A stretch of 64,000 bases of DNA from Sacculina carcini (taxonomy: Eukaryota > Arthropoda > Thecostraca > Sacculinidae). The stretch is taken from positions 6,203,766 to 6,267,765 of the forward strand of contig OU696581.1 in the NCBI GenBank assembly GCA_916048095.2. Reading direction: 5' to 3'. This document shows positions 1 to 9,924 of this stretch, one piece after another; the first letter of the stretch is position 1, and every line of letters starts with the position of its first letter. Below the pieces are notes generated by a model. That model was not told the origin of the DNA, made no database searches, and saw only the letters and a program-made list of their open reading frames with translations. Made by a program: the position numbers and the translations under genes.

Positions 1-835
1 AACTAGCCTTGAGCTGTCGGTGGGCCCGATCGACGAGGCCGTTCGCTTGAGGATGATACGCTGTCGTGCGCTTCTTTTTGACACCATCAATGAAGACCAC
101 AGACGCGACTCAAACTGCGGACCTTGATCACTAACGATCGTGTGGGGCACCCCGAAACGTGCGATCCACTGTCGCAACACACCTTCGCGACGTCTTCGGC
201 TGTTGTACGCGCCAGCGGGATTGCCTCGATCCATCGCGTGTAGCGGTCGATGATGGTCAACATGTACGCACACCCGTCCGAGGTCGGCAGGGGGCCCACC
301 AAGTCAACGTGGAGGTCGGCGAATCTCCTGGATGGAAGGCGAAAGGCGGTTGGCGCTTCACGTGTGTGTCGGTGTGTCTTGGACCGCTGACACTTGATGC
401 ATGTTCGCACCCGATTCTGGACGTCCTTTCGCAGACCGCGCCACACGAAGTGTTCGGAAACCAGCTTTTGGCTGGCGGCGACTCCCGGATGCGCCAGATC
501 GTGCACAAGGTTGAAGAACGGTCGTCGCAATGCAGTTGGCAGAGCAGGCCGACATCGGCCAGTGGAGTAGTCGCACCACAGTCGGCGCCCACAGCTGAGT
601 GACACCTGTCTCAACTTCAGCGAGTGCTCACCGTTAGAGAGGACGAATTGTTGTGTGTCCGCGTCTTCCTCTTGGGCGTCGGCCAGCGCTGAAAAGTCGT
701 CAAAGCGCGGCGTCGGGGCGACAAGCATGCTGATTGTGCGCGAAAGGTCGTCGGCCAGAGAGTTTTGCGCACCCGGAACATGCCGAACGTCTGACGTGAA
801 CTGTGAGACATAGTACAGGTGGCGTACCTCACGCG
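1..835 (-). pseudogene. Integrase (and RNase H-integrase linker), CsRn1-type Gypsy pol, broken
   Basis: Integrase joins element cDNA to host DNA in the nucleus. The stretch 87-728 holds the zinc-binding module (HDLAHPG followed by CIKC, so His and Cys ligands are present) and the start of the catalytic core (DLHVDLVGPLP, first Asp; IDRYTRWIEAIPL). Near base 190 the frame shifts. The second core motif (VPHTIVSDQG) and the third (AYHPQANGLVDRAHRQ, near bases 5-60) are in another frame. In the third motif the residue expected to be catalytic Glu reads Asp. The C-terminal end lies outside the window. A second copy of the same family region is at 13,349-14,044. Clearly a pseudogene. Confidence 0.85.
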
Positions 836-2085
836 GCGGTTACGTGTCAGCCCCCGAACCGATAGCCGACGTCAAGGGCTTATGGTCGGTGAATATGGTG
901 AAGGTGCGGCTCTCCAGCGTGTGACGAAAGTGCCGCACGGCGCTGTATGCAGCCAGGAGTTCCCTGCCGAACGTACTGTAACGCCTCTCGGTCGGCGTCA
1001 GCTGTCGTGAGTGGAAGCCCAACGGCCTCCAGGAGCCGTTTACATGTTGTTGCAGTACTGCACCGATCCCCGTGGAGGACACGTCGACTTGCACACTCAG
1101 TGGAGCACCAGCGACTGGGAACGAGAGCTCCACGCTGTCAGCGAGCGTTTCTTTGGAGCGTGAGAATGCTTCCCTGGCTGACGGCGTCCAAGTGACTGGC
1201 TTCTGAGAGCGTTTGGTCCTGGTGTCGATCATCGCGTGCAGAGGGGCGAGCAGCTGCGACGCGTGCGGGATCAGACGATGGTAAAAAGTGACCATCCCGA
1301 TAAACCGACGAAGTTGCGACTGAGTGACCGCCTCAGGGAACGACTGGCTGTCAGCGGCTTTCTTGGCAGCAGGCGCCAGGCCGGACGGTGACAAGTGGTG
1401 CCCGAGAAAATCCAGTTCCGCCACACCCACGACACATTTGGCGACGTCAAGCTGGATACCGATGTCGTTGAGCCGCCGCAGCACGGATCGCATATGACGC
1501 TCGTGGTCCTCTGCGGACATGCTCGCCACGAGGATGTCGTCCACGTAGGCAAAGCATCCGTCCAGGCCATGAAGTACTTCATCAAGGAAGCGTTGAAATG
1601 TCTGCGCGGCGGACCGTAGGCCGAAACACAACCTGCGGAGTTCGAATAGCCCGAAGGGCGTCACCACGGCAGTTTTCGGCACGTCTTCTTCTGCGACAGG
1701 GATATGGTGATAGGCGTGCACAATGTCGAGCCGCGAGAAGATGGTCGAGCCGGCGAGTTGAGCGACGCTGTCGTGGAGAAACGGCACCGGGTACCGGTCG
1801 GGTTCTGAGATTGCGGTAAGTGCGCGTTAGTCTCCGCACACTCGCAGACCACCGTCCGACTTGGTTACCACGTGCAGCGGACTCGACCAGGCGCTAGACG
1901 ACCGTCTAACGATGCCCAATGCCAGCAGACGGTCGAACTCTCGCCGCACTGTCGTGAGTTTTTCGGGTGCGAGGCGGCGGGCGCGGGATTACACCGGCTG
2001 GCCCTGTGTCTGAATGTGGTGCACCGTTGTGTGCACTGGCGGCCGGTTGAAGTCGGGCTGCGCGATGAGGACCAGGAACTCATGC
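836..2085 (-). pseudogene. Reverse transcriptase-RNase H, CsRn1-type Gypsy pol, frameshifted
   Basis: The longest open part (840-1787) reads through the RT palm: SRLDIVHAYHHIPV with the first catalytic Asp, TPFGLFELRRLCFGL, and the active-site box FAYVDDIL near base 1540. It then continues through the RT thumb into RNase H (VQVDVSSTGIGAVL, FTDHKPLTSAI). The RT N-terminal part (bases about 1,800-2,085: RRLAPEKL..., then KSDGGLRVCGD) lies in other frames, so at least one indel separates fingers from palm. The core active-site residues that I can see are intact, so decay is by frameshift and stop rather than by active-site loss. It belongs between the protease and integrase pieces of the same element. 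Confidence 0.87.
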
Positions 2086-2095
2086 AGTATCCGCT

Positions 2096-2500
2096 CTAAA
2101 TTCGTGGGTCCACAGTCAGGATGCCACACGCCGCCGCTATGTCTGGATGTGGCGTCGAAAGGGCGACAGACGAGCCGTCGCTGAGCTGTCGTTGCGCCAT
2201 GTCGATGGAGAGACGGAAGTTGGAGAGAAAGTCAGCACCCAGTATGGCGGTCGGAGTGTCGGCGACGACGAAGCGCCACTCGTACGTGGCGGCAGACATG
2301 CCGGCGAGACGCAGTGTGGCGTGATACGTGCCGCGAGCGGCGATCGGTCGCCCGTCCGCCGCACGCAGCCGGGCTGTGCTGTCGGAGCTATTCACAGCCG
2401 ACTGTTGCAGCATGCTGCGCGGCTACACGCTAACCTGGGCGACGGTGTCCACCAGCAGACTCTGGCCGGAGATCAGGTCTGTGACAAATAACAGCGGCTG
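2096..2500 (-). pseudogene. Retropepsin-type aspartic protease, CsRn1-type Gypsy, active-site change
   Basis: The reading LLFVTDLISGQSLLVD leads into the active-site loop. The usual D-T/S-G triplet reads D-T-V here (codons gac acc gtc on the minus strand, bases 2441-2449). A stop follows shortly after QVSV. The remainder (2096-2413) has the typical C-terminal half, including AILGADFLSNFRL, the hydrophobic-ILG motif of retropepsins. The enzyme would normally cut the Gag-Pol polyprotein. The triplet change and the stop make this copy inactive. The same Gly-to-Val change occurs in two unrelated elements of this window. Confidence 0.75.
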
Positions 2501-2541
2501 TGGTAGTGTCGCTGAGACAGGCGCTACTTGCCCCATCGCGG

Positions 2542-3404
2542 CTAGTGTAAAGCCGGCCGGAAGTTGCACGGCGGGCGGCAGTTGATGGCGTCGCGGCCGA
2601 ACTTTCGATGGTAATAGCACACATCAGCGTCGTCGTCGTCGGTGCGTGGCGGTGAACGCGTTCTGGAGCGGCTGCGCTGTGGTCTGTACATCCCGCGTGT
2701 CGGCTCTCGTGTACGTGACGACGTCATCTCCCACACCGCTGAGGTCAGCTCTGTGACGGCGGCAAGCAGTTGCTGCACGGCCGGGTCCGCCCTGCTGTTG
2801 CCATCGGCCGAACCGTGCGTCGATTGGACTGCCGCTACAGACACCAGTGGCTGATCGGCGCGTGTGGCGTCCATGAAGCGGCGGCGGTGGCCAGCTCGTT
2901 CAGCTGTGTTGAGTCCGGCAGGAGTGATATGGCCGCCTTCACGCTGCTGGGCAGCCTCTGCATGAAGAGGGTTCGCAGCAGACCGGTGTCAACGGACGAG
3001 CTGCCGGCACCCTCCAGTTCGCCCCTCATGCGACGAAGCAGCTGCGACGGCTGTTGATCGCCTAGGTGCTGATGACGTAGCATAGCGTCCAGCCGGGCCG
3101 CTCGCGAGTGTGCCATGCACGTAGTGAGGTTCTCACAGAGAAGCTGGTAGTTTGGCGGCCCCATCACCACGTCTTTCAGCTCCGTCGCCACGTCGATCGG
3201 CAGGTTGGCGACCAGAAACTGAAACTGCCGACGGGCGACGTGATGCCCGCCACGGCAAAAGCGCAGCTCAACTGCGCGAGCCACAGCTCTGGTTCCTCCG
3301 GCGCAAATGGTGGCAGCCGGAACGAAGTGGTGGGCCGGCTATCGTCGTTAGCCTCGACACATGACACGGGCTAGGCGCTCGGAATGGAAGTCGTGGCGTT
3401 GTTA
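2542..3404 (-). pseudogene. Gag of CsRn1-type Gypsy element, frameshifted
   Basis: Three overlapping reading frames together give one Gag. The N-terminal part (LPPFAPEEPELWLAQ..., 3176-3367) holds the matrix/capsid start. A second frame (2835-3284) continues with LVANLPIDVATELKDVV and LGDQQPSQLLRRMRGEL, characteristic of CsRn1-type capsid. A third frame (2542-2874) carries an Arg/Ser-rich linker and the metal-binding motif CYYHRKFGRDAINCRPPC. A start ATG with the reading MPNNATTS lies at about 3404, just inside the primer binding site, but that frame hits a stop after 11 codons. At least two frameshifts make it non-functional. Gag would package element RNA in cytoplasmic particles. Confidence 0.8.
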
Positions 3405-3426
3405 GGCATCTCACAATACAAAAAAA

Positions 3427-3444
3427 ATCACGTCCGGGTCACCA
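3427..3444 (-). other. Primer binding site of the CsRn1-type element
   Basis: On the minus strand the 18 bases read TGGTGACCCGGACGTGAT, directly next to the inner LTR edge. This is one base away from the tRNA-Trp complement described for CsRn1-clade elements (established knowledge; the match to a real tRNA of this host was not tested). Confidence 0.7.
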
Positions 3445-3770
3445 ATTTAGCGAGAGCCACAAACAGCAGAACACGTAGCAATGTAATGATCACCATACAG
3501 CAGCGCGAGCAACGAAGTGCGCACACGGTAAGCGTCCAAGCGAGAGAGGGAGGAGACACTCTCAGTTCAGTGACAGTGTCACATATAGTGCGCATCAAAG
3601 TTAAAGATGTTTACAACAAAAAACAAGACGCACATAAGAAGTTATCACAAATTGAATTATATAATACAAAGAGAAAGGAACACTTGAATAAATAATAATA
3701 ACGCAAAGAGCTGAGTGCGGTGCGGTCGCTACAGTATGGTAAGGTAAGTGGTCCGATGCGGTCTGTACAT
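3445..3770 (-). repeat. 5' LTR of the CsRn1-type element (outer edge uncertain)
   Basis: The inner edge is set by the primer binding site. The segment from about 3445 to 3590 matches, in reverse complement, the LTR piece that follows the second copy of this family at 14,023-14,164 (shared blocks include GACGCTT.CCGTGTGCGCAC and GTTTGTGGCTCTCGCTAAA). The outer edge is placed at TGTACAGACC (minus-strand reading, base 3770) only because it starts with TG; it could lie elsewhere. Confidence 0.55.
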
Positions 3771-4797
3771 AAGCTTATCGTGAAGTCAAATATGACAAAA
3801 CCAAGCGAAATGTGAGTTTACTCATTATTTGAACACAAATTACTACATCAAAGAAACCATCATCCATAAAACCAGTTCTAAAAACAGGTTACTAATAAAA
3901 AACCAATTAATTTGGTTCAACTTTCCTTGATATGCCGCCAATTATTTTCTAAATCTCTACATCTACGAAAACCGTTTTTCAAACAAAATATTTTGAAAAA
4001 AAACATGGCATAAAAAATAGTTTAAATCAAGTGGTTTAACCAGCCGCTTATACGTACCAGCAGGCTACTTGCTATACAAAAGTTATTTGAACGTACATCA
4101 ATCAAACCTATCTTACATAGATACTGTTTTAGAAAACATTGTTTCATTAAAAAAACGTTAAATATACGTATGTCAAAGAAAACACTTTAACACTTAACAA
4201 CCAATTAACTTAACATGTTCTGTTGTCAACATTTTCTGAATATGTACATTAATAAAACGAATTTAAAACGAATTTGAAAAACACCATTGCCTTTTTTCAT
4301 AAAAAACATGGTTTCTTTAAAAAAAACACATGATTACTAAATGAATTTACATATATAAATGAATAAACATATATATCTATTTATATATTTTTTATTATTA
4401 TTTTATTTATGCACATGAAAAGCGTATGCTTATATGTGAATTTCAATAAAATTCAATTCAATTTGTTTTGTTCTGCTGACAAACTATTTCAAATATCCAC
4501 ATAATTATAACCATCTTTAAAAACATGGGTTTTCTCAATGAAAAAACCTAAACCACCGCATCCGGATGCAGTTTCCAACAGGCTCCTGAGGTATTTATTG
4601 ATAAATATTTTTTTTATACTATTATCAAATTATCTTTGAAATAAGACACGTAAAGATGTACAAAACGTCAATTAAACTCGTTTCTATGTACTAAAATCCA
4701 ACATCCGATGACAATTGGAGCTAATTCTAAAAAAACAGAAAAAAACAAAATATATGTTTTTTGGCAAAAAACGCAAAAAACGGCTTTTTTTAATCAC
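3771..4797. other. AT-rich stretch without recognisable gene
   Basis: No reading frame with family resemblance on either strand. Short motifs of the form AAAAACATGG recur (near 4003, 4302 and 4521), followed by A-runs, which suggests a worn dispersed repeat. I cannot name it. Confidence 0.5.
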
Positions 4798-4925
4798 TCG
4801 GCGTGGGTGACGCTAACTGCCGTCAGCCAGTGTGTGTGCAGCAGTTTTGTTGTGTGTGTCGCTCCTGGGTATTTGGGTATCGTGTTCCCTATTATTGTAT
4901 TGTTCTGTTGTATAATATATCGTAC
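4798..4925 (+). repeat. Diverged LTR fragment related to the 39-44 kb Gypsy LTR
   Basis: The sequence GGCGTGGGTGACGCTAAC, the following CCGTCAGCCAGTGTGTGT and the end TATAATATATCGTACA match the LTR at 39,254-39,450 in order, with substitutions and small indels in the T/G-rich middle. The first part of that LTR (TGTAGTGTGTGCCTACACCG) is absent. No gag follows, so this is a solo or truncated LTR of a relative. Confidence 0.75.
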
Positions 4926-5390
4926 AGCATCTATACTCGTTGATTTGGCTCGCCACGAAGCTATACAAGGGAGCAACGTGTAAGTGAACAACGTGAATGC
5001 TATAGACCGATTGTATTCACACGCACAGACACAACAGGACAGGACGAACCGGACACGCGTACAAACAATCTCACGCACACATGGCCCAACAACATACACA
5101 ATGACGCAGACAAACATGACACACATACGGACAAATCGACGTACACACAGCTGGTAGGGTCGTGAGGTGGCGCGAGACGAAATTTGTGTCGCACCACAAA
5201 TTCTCGAATTCAGTTGAGAAATTGCAATATGAAAATGGAGGCAATCGGACATAACAAACTAGACAAATCGGTCGCAGTTCTCTTTACTGCTAGTGCAATT
5301 TGTCATATTTGTGACTCAGCGGAGATTCATGAGAACGGCTTATGTAGCAAGCGATTGTAAACAGTTGAAAGATAGGGCATTGCTGTCCCA
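4926..5390. other. Unassigned stretch between LTR fragment and LINE
   Basis: It contains a run of CACACA/GACACA-type words (about 5010-5150) and no supported gene. The two antisense open frames here consist of low-complexity Val/Cys-rich translation of that run and are not credible proteins. Confidence 0.5.
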
Positions 5391-5455
5391 CTGACCAAAT
5401 ACGATTTTCTGCTCTCTCTGATACTATCATACTCCTTACTCCACTTTTCACATAT

Positions 5456-6964
5456 ATGGTTAACTCTTCTTTCCTTCACGGTTCATTCTTAGCTTCCAAA
5501 CATGCCACTATACTGCCGATTCTCAAAAAATCACATCTTGATCCCACTCTTCCATGCAACTATCGTCCAATTTCTATTCTATCTCTGTCTTCCAAGCTTC
5601 TAGAATCTGCCATCCTTGTTCAATTACGGCCTATCATCTTGCCTGTTCTCGATCCTTGCCAATCTGGTTTTGTATCTCAGCACGCCACCGAAACACTTCT
5701 TCTCTGCCTCGCCAATGATCTATTCTCTAATTTTTCATTTTGAAATTCCGTACTTCTGATTTCCTTAGATTTTTCTGCTGCCTTCGATCTAGTCGACCAC
5801 GAAATCTTATGCTGCGATCTTTCTCATCTAGACCTAACATCTACTGCACTTTCTCTCCTTACCTCTTATCTAAACGATCGTTCCTATGCTGTTCGAAGTA
5901 ATGCGGTTTTATCGTGCGACTTCCCTCTCACCTCTGGGGTTCCACAAGGCTCACTACTTGGTCCTTTATTTTTCAACTTATACGTGTCATCCCTTTGTCC
6001 TATTCTCCACAGCTATCCAGTTTCATTTCACGTATTGGCTGACGACATCAAAATATATTTTCCTCTTTCTCCTCATTCTTCAAATTTGATCTCTATGCTG
6101 TTCACCCAAATTTATTCTTGGGCTGCTTCACGTAAACTTGTTCTCAACCCTGACAAAACAAAATATCTAGTCCTTCACCCTCCTCGAATTTCTCCTCACT
6201 CTATCAACCTTCCGCTAGCCAATCAAATGCGCAATTTGGGTGTCTTGTTCGATCCTAACCTTTCTTTCTCGACTCATTTTTCTCAGCTTACCCGCTCGTT
6301 CCGCTTTTTACTCCGACAATTTTACCATATTCGTTCGTCGATTGATGTCTCATCCGCTAGTCTTCTGGTTAACTCCTATATCTTTTCTAAGATCGACTAT
6401 TGCAACTCGCTCTTCTTCTATCTTCCCTTGAAATCCGATGAGCAAGGTTGATCACTGCTTAGAGGTGGCGGATAGATTTCAAGGGAAGATAGAAGAAGAG
6501 CGAGTTGCAATAGTCGATCTTAGAAAAGATATAGGAGTTAACCAGAAGACTAGCGGATTATCCGCCACCTCTAAGCAGTGATCAACCTTGCTCATCGGTT
6601 TGTACTGAGGCTTCCTCCGCGAGCCCCCACTTCGGTCCATATCCGGCAGCTCGGTTGGTCATCTGCTCTTTCTCGTATCTGCAATAAGGTATGTTATCTG
6701 GTCTTCAAACTTATCCACTCTCCCTCTTCTCCTTCTTATCTCCGTTCCATATTGACTCTCAATAATCGTACTTCTTGTCGCATTCCTGTGTTATTAGTCT
6801 GTCCTCCTGATCTTAATCAATCTTCTTGGTCATCCAAATATTTTTATTTATCTGCTCCTCGTATCTATAACTCGCTTCCATCCTACCTTCACCACAAGTC
6901 TTCATTCCCATCCTTTTCTGCTGATCTTCATAAATATCTGCTCACTCGTTCTCTTGATGATTGA
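5456..6964 (+). pseudogene. LINE reverse transcriptase (C-terminal part of ORF2), interrupted
   Basis: The whole stretch stays in one frame. Visible RT blocks in order: CNYRPISILSL, LDFSAAFDLVDHEIL (first catalytic Asp), TSGVPQGSLLGPLFFNLYV, and LADDIKIYF (active-site A-D-D), then LNPDKTKYL and NLGVLFDPNLSF. After the palm comes the CR1-type C-terminal region (RFVLRLPPRAPTSVHI, later APRIYNSLPSYL). A single TGA at 5741-5743 lies between the first two blocks. At 6436-6558 an inverted insertion of 123 bp (41 codons, frame-neutral) brings further stops. A TAA at 6572-6574 is also present in the inverted copy, so it is older than the insertion. The family normally primes cDNA synthesis at nicked chromosomal DNA. 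Confidence 0.85.
6352..6598. repeat. Interlocked inverted duplication (A-B-A'-B') inside the LINE
   Basis: Arm A (6352-6435) is repeated as its reverse complement at 6475-6558. Arm B (6435-6474) is repeated as its reverse complement at 6559-6598. The arms abut without spacer and I see no mismatch within them. The inserted part (6436-6558) is therefore the reverse complement of A joined to B', that is, of the uninterrupted LINE sequence. This is the signature of a replication template switch to the complementary strand and back. Confidence 0.9.
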
Positions 6965-7245
6965 ATGTATGATTTATCTTTGGTTATATCTGTGTTGTTC
7001 GTGCTGATCGTCCTGTGTTGTACCCTCGTTTTTCTTGCTTGATATTTGTCTTTTAATCACTATGAATGATCTGATTTCGTTGTTGCGTCCAGTTTTTGCA
7101 TCTCTTGCATTCGTCGTTGTCTTGTCAGGCTTCGCCCTGCTACTGGTAACCGTGTAATCCCAGTACTTCCAGATTCATGGTCGAGTCGTCGGCGACTAAA
7201 CCGGCTCCCCCACTGTTCTGCAGTGAGGAGGGTGGCTAGACAACC

Positions 7246-7433
7246 GAAAGGAAAAAAACAAAACCTGTTTCAAGGGCGGATGAGCTATCTGATAGCCAAC
7301 GGCCATCTAGCATGTTCCAGTTTGCAAACGTGTTTTCATTTTTATACTCGTGCTTACTCCCTGCTCGCTGTGATGTTCCTGTCGGTTGTGTCTTTTTCGC
7401 GCCTGTATATAAATATGTGCGCTATATCAAATA
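7246..7433. other. Short unassigned spacer
   Basis: Between the LINE tail and the first Helitron-like 3' end. A small open frame (MRRVARQPKG..., 7223-7498) runs through it but crosses into the repeat and has no recognisable domain. Confidence 0.4.
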
Positions 7434-8349
7434 CTAGCATTAAAACCCACCCGTTGTGCGGAGCAATTCATAACATGAAATTCATATTCAATTCATAAAA
7501 AATATGGAAAATTAAAAATGAAATAGGGTACACTCATAAAAATATTATTGAATTGAAAACTCTAAGTTTAATTATTTTTATTTCGACAAACTTTTTCCCC
7601 TCAGTCCGCCTTAGTCATTTTTACACCCGCCCGTCGTGCTGAATAATTCAAATCAAATAAAATAAAATGTATTTTTGCCATTCAGAACGGAACAGAAAAC
7701 ATAATGACAAAAGTTCGTGATTGGCGAGGCATAAGAAGCTTAAGAATTCAGAACTCGAACACGATCCGTTCTGGATTTTGAAGTCAAATCCATTGGCTTT
7801 GTGTATGGATTAATTCTACAGGGGAAATTGAACGTTCTATTGTCTATAGTTGCTGCCCGCGGAACATTTTTATTTGTTGAAAAAATTACTTTTTTTAAAT
7901 GAAACATTTGTGAAAAAATGAACTAAAACACTTTTTTAAACCCGCCCGTCGTGCGTAACAATTCATACAATAAAATTCATATTAAATCCATAAAATACAT
8001 GGAATACAAATTGAAAAGCAAAAATGTAACCTATAAATATCTTAACCAATAGAAAAGTCTAAATGTGAATATTTTTGTTTTTATTTTGACAGATATTATA
8101 CCTCAATCCACCTGATATATAAATCTGCCCGTCGTGTGGTATAATTCAGAACACAAACACGAAACGAACAATGAAAGATTATGAAATCTTTTCAGCAGAA
8201 TGTTTCCAAACTATATTTATTACTTAACATCATTCCCCAACATCATTTGCTTAAGTACCATTTTACTTTTACCGCTATAATATTTATTGCTCAAATTCAT
8301 ATATTTTCAGCTATCATTAAAACCCAATATAAACTGAGTCAAACCTACC
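7434..8349 (-). mobile_element. Helitron-like repeat, 3' part, minus strand, truncated
   Basis: On the minus strand the right edge reads CCGCACAACGGGTGGGTTTT followed by AATGCTAG, next to a T. This has the layout of a Helitron 3' end: a GC-rich imperfect hairpin, a short spacer, CTAG and insertion between A and T. Internal copies of the hairpin word (near 7632, 7946 and 8130) are separated by AT-rich monomers. The sequence breaks off at 8349, inside the part that elsewhere continues CAAACCTACCCAACCC. No Rep/helicase reading frame is present, so it is non-autonomous. Confidence 0.65.
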
Positions 8350-8486
8350 TTTACTATTCCTTTTTCGTCATCGCCACTACAATGAAAACAACCGTGAAAC
8401 GTGCCACTCTATTTCATATCAATAAGACACCAACATTCAATGCCTGAAACATAACCCAAATGATAGTGATTAGTAATGTACATTAG
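8350..8486 (+). repeat. 137-bp direct repeat, left copy
   Basis: Matches 13,183-13,319 with only a few differences (TTTACTATTCC... to ...GTACATTAG). It begins exactly where the Helitron-like sequence breaks and flanks, with its partner, the rearranged Gypsy block. It is far too long to be a target-site duplication; it may be a separate element or a recombination scar. Confidence 0.75.
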
Positions 8487-8812
8487 CAAGGTTGATTAGC
8501 AAATACAGACACTCAATATAATTAAATCCTACCATATAACTTATTTGGAAACTTATCATTAATACATATAAATAACATCAACCAGCCCCACAGTCATAAA
8601 CGACACTTGCGCCACAAGTGTAGGAACAGTATATCTCTTCCCTCTTCATTTTGCTTCTGTCGGTGGAATTCAGGATGATCGCAGAATCTCTGTGGCCTTC
8701 TTATGGTTCTCCAACGTCTGTTGGGGAAACCAATCGCTTTTGACGAGTCCGATCATGTCACCGCCTCATTACCAATATCCGTTATGTTGCCTCCGTCGCG
8801 ATCTGATCTGTT
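8487..8812. other. 3' flank of the second Gypsy element (possible LTR remnant)
   Basis: Lies downstream (minus strand) of the integrase stop and has no recognised gene. If this copy still has a 3' LTR it should be here, but I see no second copy to define it. Confidence 0.3.
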
Positions 8813-9882
8813 CCGCCTTGTTTGTTTTTGTTGCTCGAACCCGTTGACGCCTCTGGAACTTTCCATGTGTCTGTGTGTTGCATCGTCCGTCGTTCCGGTT
8901 CGATCTTCTTGTGTACCGAGAATTGTACCGAGCCCGTCGCTTGTAAACGTGCCGTCTTCCTCCCACCGGCCGCTGGAACTTTTTTCAGTTGTGATGTTTC
9001 ACGCAGTTTCTGCTGATTTCCTCTTTGAATTATGACGGTACTTCCCTTTCTTTCAGTGACCGTCCATGGTTGTGGGTCATATCGGGGCGAGAGTTTTTTC
9101 GTTCTTGTCTGGCGAAGCAGAACTCTGTCGTTTTTCGCGATATCGCTCGACCTGGCTCTATTCTTCCTGTCTGTGCGCGCCTTCAGTTTTTCTTTTTCCT
9201 CCCGGTCTGTCTTACGCGCTTTTCTCCACCTCCACCCTTCCGTGTCCGATTGGAGTTGAGGCCATTTCATTTTCAAACTTCTACCCATCAGTAGTTGTGC
9301 GGGTGTTTCTCCCGTGGTGCAATGTGGCGTATTTCGGTACTGCAAAAGAAACATTCCCAACAATCGTTTCCAGTTTCTCGTCTCTGTGCTGGATGCACGA
9401 ACGTTTTTGAGTAACGAAGAGAAAAACCTTTCCACTTCTCCATTACTTTGTGGATGATACGGTGAAAACTTTTTGTGCCGTATACCCCATTCTTTGCAAA
9501 ATAGCGCGAACTCCTTGCCCCGGAACTGTGGTCCGTTGTCTGATACAATCACCTCTGGCACTCCGTGAGTGTAGATGCAGTTTTCAATCACCGCCGTAAC
9601 CGTGTGAGTGTCGGTGGCTCTCACGACTGATGCCTCAGGCCACCTGGAACCCGAGTCTACGATGCCAACTACATAGTCTCCACTGGGAAATGGCCCGCAA
9701 ATATCTACGTGGATAACCTCCCACGTCCCGCTCATCATCGACGTATTCAATGGGTTCGTACGTTTTCGCTGATCCAAGCTTGCACGCGGTATGCACGCAC
9801 TTACCAATTTTTCCACATCTTGGTCCAGCTGAGGCCACCATACTTTTGTCCGCAATAGTGCCTTGGTTTTATCTATTCCCAT
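8782..9882 (-). CDS. Gypsy integrase (C-terminal part of pol), downstream of an in-frame stop
   Basis: Open for 366 codons and in the same frame as the gag-pol part upstream, separated from it by one TAA at 9925-9927. Upstream of the first ATG the frame reads LQLAHEAHMGIDKTK, which supplies the two zinc-binding histidines. Of the two expected cysteines only one is visible (SACIPRAS; the second reads Arg). The catalytic triad looks complete: IHVDICGPF (Asp), VIVSDNGPQF (Asp), NGEVERFF (Glu). A basic tail follows (KARKTDREEKEKLKARTDRK) and DRVLLRQ...PRYDP, a GPY/F-like C-terminal module. The last about 70 residues are low complexity. It would insert element cDNA; activity is doubtful because of the lost cysteine and the upstream stop. 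Confidence 0.8.
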   Translation of the reverse strand: MGIDKTKALLRTKVWWPQLDQDVEKLVSACIPRASLDQRKRTNPLNTSMMSGTWEVIHVDICGPFPSGDYVVGIVDSGSRWPEASVVRATDTHTVTAVIENCIYTHGVPEVIVSDNGPQFRGKEFALFCKEWGIRHKKFSPYHPQSNGEVERFFSSLLKNVRASSTETRNWKRLLGMFLLQYRNTPHCTTGETPAQLLMGRSLKMKWPQLQSDTEGWRWRKARKTDREEKEKLKARTDRKNRARSSDIAKNDRVLLRQTRTKKLSPRYDPQPWTVTERKGSTVIIQRGNQQKLRETSQLKKVPAAGGRKTARLQATGSVQFSVHKKIEPERRTMQHTDTWKVPEASTGSSNKNKQGGTDQIATEAT

Positions 9883-9924
9883 ATGAGCTTCGTGGGCAAG
9901 TTGAAGTGTGCGCCTGCGAAGCGA

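Larger units (their letters stand above)
1..3770 (-). mobile_element. Ty3/Gypsy LTR retrotransposon, CsRn1-type, decayed and cut by window edge
   Basis: Read on the minus strand the order is LTR, primer binding site, gag, protease, reverse transcriptase, RNase H, integrase, which is the Ty3/Gypsy order. Two traits point to the CsRn1 clade. The Gag metal-binding motif is of C-Y-Y-H...C...C type rather than a CCHC knuckle. The primer binding site begins TGGTGACCCGGACGTGAT, close to the tRNA-Trp complement known from that clade. Reading frames shift several times, so this copy cannot make its proteins. The 3' LTR and integrase end lie beyond base 1. Confidence 0.85.
5391..7245 (+). mobile_element. 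5'-truncated non-LTR retrotransposon (CR1/Jockey-group LINE)
   Basis: Reverse transcriptase sequence starts abruptly near 5391, without an endonuclease domain upstream, as expected for 5' truncation during target-primed reverse transcription. Coding sequence runs to a stop at 6964. About 280 bases of 3' untranslated sequence follow, ending in an A-rich stretch (AAGGAAAAAAACAAAAC near 7245). I see no clear target-site duplication. The copy is dead: one early stop, a second nonsense codon and a 123-bp inverted insertion. Confidence 0.8.

Noticed and set aside
159..602. Plus-strand open frame of 147 codons in the first Gypsy
   Set aside because: It is the complement of the integrase coding region; the minus-strand reading has clear integrase motifs and this one has none.
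4794..5252. Minus-strand open frame rich in Val and Cys
   Set aside because: Translation of LTR-like and CACACA-type sequence; low complexity and no domain.
8813..9718. The 906-bp repeated segment as LTRs of the second Gypsy
   Set aside because: It encodes integrase, lacks TG...CA ends and lies within the coding part; a collapsed tandem dimer explains it better.
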